A stretch of 13,925 bases of DNA from Flavobacteriales bacterium (lineage in GTDB: Bacteria; Bacteroidota; Bacteroidia; Flavobacteriales_D; Crocinitomicaceae). A program made the translations under genes and the position numbers. The stretch spans positions 1-13,925 of the forward strand of contig RFNX01000161.1 of assembly GCA_009926905.1 (NCBI GenBank). The letters are read 5' to 3'. Shown in pieces: positions 7,889-13,925 of the stretch. A model generated the notes under the pieces. That model searched no databases, was not told the origin of the DNA, and saw nothing but the letters and a program-made list of their open reading frames with translations. Every line of letters starts with the position of its first letter. The stretch's first letter is position 1.

Positions 7889-8684
7889 AGAATCAGTTGC
7901 GTACATCAAAACGCGCACAAATGTTGAACCTACTATCGGAATTATTCTTGGAACTGGTTTGGGTGGATTGGTAAAAGAAATCAAAATCATCGACGAAATT
8001 CCTTACGGTGAAATTCCAAATTTCCCAGTTTCAACAGTTGAAAGTCATTCTGGAAAATTAATTTTTGGTGAGTTAGGTGGTAAAATGGTTGTGGCAATGC
8101 AAGGTCGTTTTCATTACTACGAAGGATATTCGTTGCAACAAGTAACGTTTCCGGTTCGTGTCATGAAATTATTAGGAATTGAACGCTTATTTGTAAGTAA
8201 CGCTTCAGGTGGTGTGAATCCTGATTTTGAAGTGGGTGAAATCATGATTCAAGATGATCACATCAATTTATTTCCAGGTAACCCATTAATTGGTAAAAAC
8301 TTTGACGAGTTAGGTCCACGTTTCCCTGATATGAGTGAACCTTACGACCACAAAATGATTGCATTAGCGAAAGAAATCGCAGTTGAAAATAACATTAAAG
8401 TTTCTGTTGGAACCTACGCTGGATTAACTGGTCCAACATTGGAAACGCCAGCTGAATACCAATATGTTCGCAACACAGGCGCTGATGCAGTTGGAATGTC
8501 AACTGTTCCAGAAGTGATTGTTGCAAACCACATGGAAATTCCTTGTTTCGCAATTTCAATCATCACGGATTTAGGTGTAAAAGGAAAAATTAAAAAAGTA
8601 AGTTTACAAGACGTTATTGATGTTGCAAGCCGTCAAGAGCCGAAAATGACATTGATTATGAAAGAATTAATTGCACGCGTTTAA
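7872..8684 (+). CDS. punA: Purine nucleoside phosphorylase, trimeric (PNP/MTAP) family
   Basis: Cleaves purine nucleosides with phosphate to the free base and ribose-1-phosphate, for purine salvage in the cytoplasm. 270 residues. Motifs of the trimeric PNP/MTAP family are clear: GTGLGG (27-32), ESHSG (57-61), GRFHYYEG (78-85), SNASGGVNP (109-117), GPTLETPAEY (187-196, Glu 191 matching human Glu 201) and GADAVGMSTVPE (203-214). The base-recognition residue that is Asn 243 in human PNP is Asp 233 here (IITDLG). The later His of the usual HEEV motif, which touches the ribose 5'-OH, appears replaced in VSLQDV (243-248). Both changes lean towards methylthioadenosine phosphorylase, although other motifs are PNP-like. 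Specificity is therefore open. It overlaps lpxK by 17 bases and ends one base before gatB. Confidence 0.93.
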   Translation: MLTQFKESVAYIKTRTNVEPTIGIILGTGLGGLVKEIKIIDEIPYGEIPNFPVSTVESHSGKLIFGELGGKMVVAMQGRFHYYEGYSLQQVTFPVRVMKLLGIERLFVSNASGGVNPDFEVGEIMIQDDHINLFPGNPLIGKNFDELGPRFPDMSEPYDHKMIALAKEIAVENNIKVSVGTYAGLTGPTLETPAEYQYVRNTGADAVGMSTVPEVIVANHMEIPCFAISIITDLGVKGKIKKVSLQDVIDVASRQEPKMTLIMKELIARV

Positions 8685-8685
8685 T

Positions 8686-10140
8686 ATGAACGAAGAAATT
8701 CGAAATAAATACGAAGCCGTAATTGGTTTGGAGGTCCATGCGCAAATGTTGACGAAGACAAAAGCGTACTCCAATGACATCAATGAATACGGTGCACATC
8801 CCAATACCAATGTAAGTGTGATAACCTTGGGACATCCTGGAACTTTGCCAGTGATGAATAAAAAAACGATCGAATTTGCCATCCGTTTAGGTTTAGCTTG
8901 TGGAAGTGATATTGCTCCAAAACAATATTTTGCTCGCAAAAATTATTTCTATCCAGATCTTCCGAAAGGATACCAAATCACACAAGATAAAACGCCAATT
9001 TGTACAGGTGGAGCAATTCACATTCGTACCGAAGACGGCGAAGGAAAAGAAATAAAAATCACACGCATCCACATGGAGGAAGATGCTGGTAAAAGTATTC
9101 ACGACGTTGACGTTTTTGACACGCTTGTAGATTTGAACCGTGCGGGCACTCCCCTATTGGAAATCGTTTCAGAACCAGACATTCGTTCTTCGCAAGAAGC
9201 TTACAATTATGTAACTGAAGTCCGTAAATTAGTGCGTTACTTAGACATTTGTGACGGAAACATGGAAGAAGGTTCATTGCGATGCGATGCGAATATCTCT
9301 GTGAATTTGAAAGGAGCAAGTGAATTTGGAACGAAAGTCGAAGTGAAAAATATGAACTCGATTCGTAACGTACAACGCGCTATCGAATTTGAAATCGCAA
9401 GACAAATTGAAGCCATTGAAAACGGCAAAGAAATCGTTCAAGAAACGAGAGGATTTGATGCCTTAAAAGGAATTACGATTTCGCAACGTTCGAAAGAAGC
9501 AGCAAACGATTACCGATACTTCCCTGAGCCCGATTTGCAACCATTAGTGGTGATGAAAGAAGACATTGAAGCAATTAAAAGCGAAATGCCTGCTTTGCCG
9601 CGTGAATTATTCAATCGCTATACTAAAGAGTATGGTTTATCGGATTACGATGCTTACAATTTAACAGATAATAAAGGAATTGCATTATTCTACGAATCAT
9701 TGATTCAACATACGAAAAACTACAAAGCCGCAGCCAATTGGATGATGGGTGACGTGAAATCGTACTTGAATGAATTTGGGTTTGAGATACATGAATTTCC
9801 AATTTCTGTGGAACGTTTAGCAAACTTAATCGCAATCATCGACGAAGGGAAAGTTTCCAATTCTGTTGCTTCTCAGCGTATTTTCCCTGAAATGTTGAAA
9901 TCGGATTTGTTCCCGTTAACAATTGCAGAACAGTTGAATTTGATTCAAGATTCAAGTGAAGACACTTTGAAAGACTTTATTCTACAAGTATTTGAAGAAA
10001 ATCAAGCGGAAGTTGAACGCTATAGAAACGGAGAAAAGCAATTGACAGGTTTCTTTATGGGAAAATTGATGAAAGTTTCAAACGGAAAAGCAGATCCAAA
10101 AATTGCAAATAAATTGTTACGTGAACTACTTGAAGCATAA
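8686..10140 (+). CDS. gatB: Asp-tRNA(Asn)/Glu-tRNA(Gln) amidotransferase subunit B
   Basis: Subunit B of GatCAB, which converts misacylated Glu-tRNA(Gln) and/or Asp-tRNA(Asn) to the correct amide form. GatB binds the tRNA and holds the kinase and transamidation site. 484 residues from ATG at 8686, one base after the phosphorylase stop. A TTG fifteen bases upstream is in frame but would overlap the previous gene, and the family N-terminus (YEAVIGLEVHAQ at 9-20) fits the ATG. Landmarks: RKNYFYPDLPKGYQ (84-97), HMEEDAGKS (129-137), LVDLNRAGTPLLEIVSEPD (147-165), GSLRCDANIS (196-205), NDYRYFPEPDL (274-284), then the helical and YqeY-like tail to the end, including LTGFFMGKLMK. gatA and gatC are not in the window. 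Confidence 0.97.
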   Translation: MNEEIRNKYEAVIGLEVHAQMLTKTKAYSNDINEYGAHPNTNVSVITLGHPGTLPVMNKKTIEFAIRLGLACGSDIAPKQYFARKNYFYPDLPKGYQITQDKTPICTGGAIHIRTEDGEGKEIKITRIHMEEDAGKSIHDVDVFDTLVDLNRAGTPLLEIVSEPDIRSSQEAYNYVTEVRKLVRYLDICDGNMEEGSLRCDANISVNLKGASEFGTKVEVKNMNSIRNVQRAIEFEIARQIEAIENGKEIVQETRGFDALKGITISQRSKEAANDYRYFPEPDLQPLVVMKEDIEAIKSEMPALPRELFNRYTKEYGLSDYDAYNLTDNKGIALFYESLIQHTKNYKAAANWMMGDVKSYLNEFGFEIHEFPISVERLANLIAIIDEGKVSNSVASQRIFPEMLKSDLFPLTIAEQLNLIQDSSEDTLKDFILQVFEENQAEVERYRNGEKQLTGFFMGKLMKVSNGKADPKIANKLLRELLEA

Positions 10141-10146
10141 TCAATT

Positions 10147-11319
10147 ATGAAACTTTTTAAACTTCTTTTCTTACTTAGTTCATTCGCATTTTTGTTGCAC
10201 AGTTGTGACGATACTGAAAACACTGACACTGAAAAACCTGAAAATAACTTTTCAATTGAAGGAAAAATTTCAGGTTCAAATCAGCAGAAAATATACGTTG
10301 AAGCACCAAGTGATCGCGGGACTATTCCCGTTGCAAATGTGTTGATTAAAAGCAATGGAACATTTAAATTAGAAGGAAATGTCCCAGGTTTAGGCTATTA
10401 TTTCATTCGTTTAGGAGAAGATAAAAACAACATCATTCCGGTAACAATTGAACCTAAAAATCACTTAAAAATCAACTGTGAAGCGAGCAATTTCAAGCAA
10501 CAACCAAATGCAAGCGGAACGAATTGGGCGAAAGTAATGAATCAATATTTGGCGCAATTACAAGCTTTTCAAAATTCACAAGATTCTTTGATGACGATTC
10601 AAAAAACGATGAGCAAAGAAGCTTTGAACGATGAATATTACAAAGCCAAAGAACGCATTGATGTTTTTGCACGCAAACAAATGATGCGCGATCCTTCCAA
10701 TCCTTATAACATTGTACTTTCAATGGTTTTGTTGCCAACAACTTCATTTGACGGTTGGAATAAAACGAATTTAAGTGTGTTAGAACAAGTAGCACAAGGT
10801 TTCGAACGCAAATATCAAGGTCAACAAGCAGCTTTAACCATTCGTTCGCAAGTGGATCAAATTTCAGCAGCATACAGTGAATTTGAAGCAACTGAAAGTG
10901 GAACGATTCAAGCTCCTGATTTTACAATGAGTACGCCAACTGGAACTGCATTGAAACTTTCAGATTTAAAAGGAAAAGTAGTATTAATCGACTTTTGGGC
11001 TTCTTGGTGTGGACCTTGTCGCCAAGAGAATCCAAATGTGGTTCGTTTATATAAAAAATACGAAAAACAAGGATTTACAGTACTTTCAGTTTCATTGGAT
11101 GAAGATGTAAACGCATGGAAAGCAGCTATAAAAAAAGATGGATTAATTTGGCCAAATCACATCAGTGACTTAAAAGGTTGGGAATCTCCAATCATCTCAC
11201 TTTATGGTTTTGAGTCCATTCCATTTACAGTATTAATTAACCAAGAAGGTAAAATTATCGGTCGTGAGTTGCGTGGAGCATCTTTGGAACGAAAATTGGA
11301 ACAAGTCTTCAAAAAATAA
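10147..11319 (+). CDS. TlpA-like thioredoxin-fold lipoprotein with DUF4369-type N-terminal domain (copy 1)
   Basis: 390 residues. The signal peptide ends in a lipobox, LLHSC, with Cys 20, so it should be a lipoprotein facing the periplasm or outer membrane. An acidic, Asp/Thr-rich linker follows. Residues about 35-130 look like the beta-rich DUF4369 domain common in Bacteroidota, and about 130-250 is helical. The C-terminal thioredoxin fold of TlpA/ResA type starts near 255, with DFWASWCGPCR (282-292, active site WCGPC) and the cis-Pro loop SIPFTVLI (357-364). The role is likely reduction of periplasmic thiols, such as in cytochrome c maturation or oxidised protein repair; partners are unknown. 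It begins six bases after gatB and is followed six bases later by a paralogue. Confidence 0.92.
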   Translation: MKLFKLLFLLSSFAFLLHSCDDTENTDTEKPENNFSIEGKISGSNQQKIYVEAPSDRGTIPVANVLIKSNGTFKLEGNVPGLGYYFIRLGEDKNNIIPVTIEPKNHLKINCEASNFKQQPNASGTNWAKVMNQYLAQLQAFQNSQDSLMTIQKTMSKEALNDEYYKAKERIDVFARKQMMRDPSNPYNIVLSMVLLPTTSFDGWNKTNLSVLEQVAQGFERKYQGQQAALTIRSQVDQISAAYSEFEATESGTIQAPDFTMSTPTGTALKLSDLKGKVVLIDFWASWCGPCRQENPNVVRLYKKYEKQGFTVLSVSLDEDVNAWKAAIKKDGLIWPNHISDLKGWESPIISLYGFESIPFTVLINQEGKIIGRELRGASLERKLEQVFKK

Positions 11320-11325
11320 TTTTTT

Positions 11326-12441
11326 ATGAAAAAATTCGCACTATTCTTATTCGCTATTGCACTTACAGCTAACCTTTTAGCACAAAAAGAAATCGACGTT
11401 AAAATTTCAGGAATGATTTTTAATTCGCCTTCTGACACGCTTTATGTTTCACAATTTTATGGAAATTATTACAAAGATTACCAAAAAATTGTGGCAGACA
11501 AAAAAGGAAATTTTGCCTTTGTTGGAAAATTACCAACTGAAGATTATTTCGTTTTGCGCGTTGGGAACAACAATATTCAAATGATTTTACGAAACAACAG
11601 TGATATCAAAATCTACGGTGACGGCAATAAAATCAAAGAGTTTTGCAACATCATTGGCTCCGATGAATCTAAAGCGATGAACGAATTTGCAATACTTTCA
11701 GAACGATGGGCTGTGAAAAGTGATTCCGCAATCAATGCTTTAAAAGCTGATCCTTCAAAAGAATCGGAAATCAACAATTACATGCAAAAAGAATACACCA
11801 ATTTTCAAAGTGAGTTGCAATCGTTTATCTCGAACAATGCCAATTCTCCAGCATTGATAATGGCAGTTCCTCAAATCAATCCAGATGCAGATTTCAAAAG
11901 CTACGAGTCACTTATTTTACAAGTTTACAACAGTTTTAAAGGAAGTCCAACGGCTGAAGCTTACTACAACAATTACAAACAATTAAAGAAAAAATTAGAA
12001 GATGGTCAATTGCTTGCAACAGGAAAATTAGCTCCTGATTTCGAAGAATTTATGACGGATAGAAAAACGAAATTGAAATTATCCAGTCTTCGTGGAAATG
12101 TAGTTTTGATTGACTTCTGGGCATCTTGGTGTGGACCGTGTCGCAAAGAAAATCCAAACGTTGTAAAAACTTACGAAAAATACAAAAAAGACGGATTCAC
12201 AATCATGAGCGTTTCTTTGGATCAAGATAAAGAAAAATGGATAGCGGCTATCAAACAAGATAATTTAACTTGGCCAAACCACGTGAGCGATTTAGGAGGA
12301 TGGAGCAGTAAAGTTTCGCGTTTATATGAAGTAAATAGCGTTCCGTTCACCGTTCTAATTGACAAAGAAGGTCGCATCATTCGAGTGAATTTACGTGGCG
12401 AAGCGCTTGAAAAAGAATTAGAAAAGATTTTCGGACACTAA
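11326..12441 (+). CDS. TlpA-like thioredoxin-fold periplasmic protein with DUF4369-type N-terminal domain (copy 2)
   Basis: 371 residues, a tandem paralogue of the preceding gene. The signal peptide ends LLAQ with no lipobox Cys, so this copy should be a soluble periplasmic protein, unlike its lipidated neighbour. The N-terminal beta-rich domain (about 22-110) and helical middle (about 110-230) align poorly with copy 1. The thioredoxin part is close: from DFWASWCGPCR onwards I count 68 identities over 109 ungapped positions. The active site WCGPC is at 268-272 and the cis-Pro loop is SVPFTVLI (338-345). It lies six bases after copy 1. The lpxH start follows six bases after its stop and in the same frame. 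Confidence 0.92.
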   Translation: MKKFALFLFAIALTANLLAQKEIDVKISGMIFNSPSDTLYVSQFYGNYYKDYQKIVADKKGNFAFVGKLPTEDYFVLRVGNNNIQMILRNNSDIKIYGDGNKIKEFCNIIGSDESKAMNEFAILSERWAVKSDSAINALKADPSKESEINNYMQKEYTNFQSELQSFISNNANSPALIMAVPQINPDADFKSYESLILQVYNSFKGSPTAEAYYNNYKQLKKKLEDGQLLATGKLAPDFEEFMTDRKTKLKLSSLRGNVVLIDFWASWCGPCRKENPNVVKTYEKYKKDGFTIMSVSLDQDKEKWIAAIKQDNLTWPNHVSDLGGWSSKVSRLYEVNSVPFTVLIDKEGRIIRVNLRGEALEKELEKIFGH

Positions 12442-12447
12442 ACAACC

Positions 12448-13239
12448 TTGGAAGAAAACCAAAAATACACCTATTTCGCTTCTGATTTTCACTTAGGCGC
12501 ACCGAATGACGAGAAAAGTCGTATTCGTGAAAAGCGCATCGTTGCTTGGCTCAACGAGATTGAAAGTTCTGCAAAAGAAATTTTTTTGGTAGGTGATGTT
12601 TTTGATTTTTGGTTCGAATACAAACACGCCGTTCCGAGAGGATTCACACGTTTATTAGGGAAAATCAGTCAATTAACTGACAAGGGGATTCCAGTTCATT
12701 TTTTTTGTGGCAACCACGACATGTGGATGTTTGACTATTTCAAAAATGAAATTGGTGTAACCATTCATAATGATGAATTTCGACCAACAATTAACGGAAA
12801 GAAATTTTACATTGCGCATGGTGATGGTTTAGGGCCTGGCGACAAAGGCTATAAATTCATTAAAAAAGTTTTCAGAAATCGCTTGTGTCAATGGGCTTTC
12901 GCTCGATTACATCCAAATTTTGGAATTGGAATTGCCAGTTATTTTTCACGAAAAAGCCGAGCATCCAATGCCGATGAAGATTCTTTGTACGTTGGTGTTC
13001 AACGCGAATGGCTGTACATTTTTGTGAATGAAAATCATCCTAAAATCCAAGCCGACTTTTATATTTTTGGTCACAGACATTTACCTTTGAAATACAAAAT
13101 CGAAGAAGCGCATTATTTCAATTTAGGTGAATGGCTCAATTATTTTACGTTTGGTCGTTTCGATGGCGAGCAATTTGAACTATTGACTTGGAAAAACAAT
13201 AAAATCGAATCTTTTACAACCATTTCTGAAAAGCAATGA
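12448..13239 (+). CDS. lpxH: UDP-2,3-diacylglucosamine diphosphatase (lipid A biosynthesis), TTG start
   Basis: Calcineurin-like metallophosphoesterase that hydrolyses UDP-2,3-diacylglucosamine to lipid X and UMP at the inner membrane. 263 residues. All metal-site motifs are present: SDFHLG (Asp 13, His 15), GDVFDFW (Asp 50), CGNHD (Asn 89, His 90), AHGDG (His 124) and FGHRH (His 209, His 211), matching the E. coli LpxH ligand set in order and spacing. The start must be TTG at 12448: three codons upstream in frame is the stop of the previous gene, and the first in-frame ATG is codon 92, after most of the catalytic residues. Its end overlaps tsaE by ATGA. The presence of lpxK in the same gene run supports the LpxH assignment over other phosphoesterases. 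Confidence 0.93.
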   Translation: MEENQKYTYFASDFHLGAPNDEKSRIREKRIVAWLNEIESSAKEIFLVGDVFDFWFEYKHAVPRGFTRLLGKISQLTDKGIPVHFFCGNHDMWMFDYFKNEIGVTIHNDEFRPTINGKKFYIAHGDGLGPGDKGYKFIKKVFRNRLCQWAFARLHPNFGIGIASYFSRKSRASNADEDSLYVGVQREWLYIFVNENHPKIQADFYIFGHRHLPLKYKIEEAHYFNLGEWLNYFTFGRFDGEQFELLTWKNNKIESFTTISEKQ

Positions 13240-13661
13240 AACATATTTGGCACGTTCAATCCATGGACCAATTACGAAAAGTTGCCATTGAATTTTTAGA
13301 TTTTTTTCCAATACCAAAAGTGTTCGCATTTGATGGAGAAATGGGAGCCGGAAAAACAACTTTTATTACACATTTATTGCAGCATTTGGGAATTCAAGAA
13401 ATAGAAGGTTCACCCACCTACTCGATTATCAACGAATATTTGAATCCATCTGGAATAAAAATTTATCATTTGGATTGTTACCGAATTACAGATAAACACG
13501 AAGTTTTGAATCTTGGTTTAGATGAATTACTGGATGAAAAAGCCTATTTCTTTATAGAATGGGCGGAAAATATTGATTTTATTCTTCCAAATGACGTAAT
13601 TTGGGTGTATATTCGTAATAACGATATCGATTCAATACGAGAAATAAGTTTTCAAATATGA
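13236..13661 (+). CDS. tsaE: tRNA threonylcarbamoyladenosine (t6A) biosynthesis ATPase TsaE
   Basis: Small P-loop ATPase that works with TsaB and TsaD in transferring the threonylcarbamoyl group to A37 of ANN-decoding tRNAs. 141 residues, normal for the family. Visible motifs: DGEMGAGKTTF (33-43, Walker A), GSPTYSIINEY (58-68), HLDCYR (78-83) and IEWAEN (107-112). The start overlaps the lpxH stop (ATGA at 13236-13239) and the end overlaps the alanine dehydrogenase start (ATGA at 13658-13661), so it is translationally coupled on both sides. tsaB and tsaD are not in the window. Confidence 0.96.
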   Translation: MKHIWHVQSMDQLRKVAIEFLDFFPIPKVFAFDGEMGAGKTTFITHLLQHLGIQEIEGSPTYSIINEYLNPSGIKIYHLDCYRITDKHEVLNLGLDELLDEKAYFFIEWAENIDFILPNDVIWVYIRNNDIDSIREISFQI

Positions 13662-13925
13662 TTACAGATCCAGAATTACTCAAAACACTCATCCGACAAG
13701 GAAGTCTAACTCCTCAAGAAGAAATGTTGGAAGTCCGAAAAAAACGAGGAAGTTTATTCATTGGCATTCCAAAAGAAACGAGTTTCCAAGAAAGACGTGT
13801 GGCGCTTGTTCCTGAAGCTGTTTCACTTTTAGTGGCAAATGGTCATCGTGTTAAAATTGAGGTAAAAGCTGGTGAAGGAGCAAATTTCACAGACAATGAT
13901 TACAGTGAAGCTGGCGCAGAAATTT
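13658..13925 (+). CDS. ald: Alanine dehydrogenase, N-terminal part (cut by window edge)
   Basis: 89 complete codons from ATG at 13658, open to the right edge. After an extension of about 33 residues (containing RQGSLTPQEEML) comes the alanine dehydrogenase/pyridine nucleotide transhydrogenase N-terminal domain: FIGIPKET (34-41), ERRVALVPEAV (45-55), NGHRVKIEVKAGEGANFTD (61-79) and YSEAGAEI. The enzyme interconverts L-alanine and pyruvate plus ammonium with NAD. The N-terminal extension is longer than in Bacillus-type enzymes; from memory it is common in Bacteroidota homologues. A transhydrogenase alpha subunit shares this domain, but the extension and the single-gene context favour alanine dehydrogenase. 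It overlaps tsaE by four bases. Confidence 0.85.
   Translation, partial: MITDPELLKTLIRQGSLTPQEEMLEVRKKRGSLFIGIPKETSFQERRVALVPEAVSLLVANGHRVKIEVKAGEGANFTDNDYSEAGAEI

Noticed and set aside
8671..8685. In-frame TTG at 8671 as a gatB start
   Set aside because: It would overlap the end of the phosphorylase gene by 14 bases and add five residues not needed by the family N-terminus. ATG at 8686 fits better.

Overview
The window looks like chromosomal DNA of a Bacteroidota bacterium, most likely of the Flavobacteriales (possibly Crocinitomicaceae/Fluviicola-like; this placement is inference). The signs are low GC, absence of Shine-Dalgarno leaders, a Bacteroidota-type TAnnTTTG promoter box, a single-chain alpha/beta dehydrogenase E1, DUF4369-thioredoxin (TlpA-like) proteins, and a giant repeat protein ending in the type B C-terminal sorting domain of the type IX secretion system (T9SS), the 'gliding motility-associated C-terminal domain'.

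Layout. (1) Positions 1-1881, minus strand: a 2-oxoacid dehydrogenase E1 alpha/beta fusion that runs off the left edge, so its C-terminus is missing. (2) 1882-1985: a short divergent promoter region. (3) 1986-2705, plus strand: cutC. (4) 2796-6452: a 1218-residue secreted surface protein with signal peptide, a 220-residue N-terminal domain, nine near-identical repeats of about 72 residues plus a tenth divergent one, two PKD-like domains, and the T9SS sorting domain. (5) 6453-6859: a 407-base gap without an intact gene. It holds a long imperfect hairpin with a perfect 10-base stem and, further on, an ATG-less reading frame encoding a membrane helix with a basic tail, which looks like the debris of a small gene. 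(6) 6860 to the right edge: eight plus-strand genes packed with gaps of 1-6 bases or overlaps of 4-17 bases, almost certainly one transcription unit: lpxK, purine nucleoside phosphorylase, gatB, two tandem thioredoxin-fold proteins, lpxH (TTG start), tsaE, and the start of alanine dehydrogenase, which runs off the right edge.

The operon mixes two lipid A steps (LpxH removes UMP from UDP-diacylglucosamine, LpxK adds the 4'-phosphate), purine salvage, two tRNA functions (GatB for Gln/Asn-tRNA amidation, TsaE for t6A) and envelope thiol redox proteins. It reads as a housekeeping growth operon, not as a single pathway.

I see no new defence or mobile system. The points most worth following up are the odd intergenic segment at 6453-6859, the MTAP-like residues in the base and 5' pockets of the phosphorylase, and the repeat array, whose units differ mostly at synonymous sites. 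No tRNA, rRNA, CRISPR array or complete insertion sequence was found.
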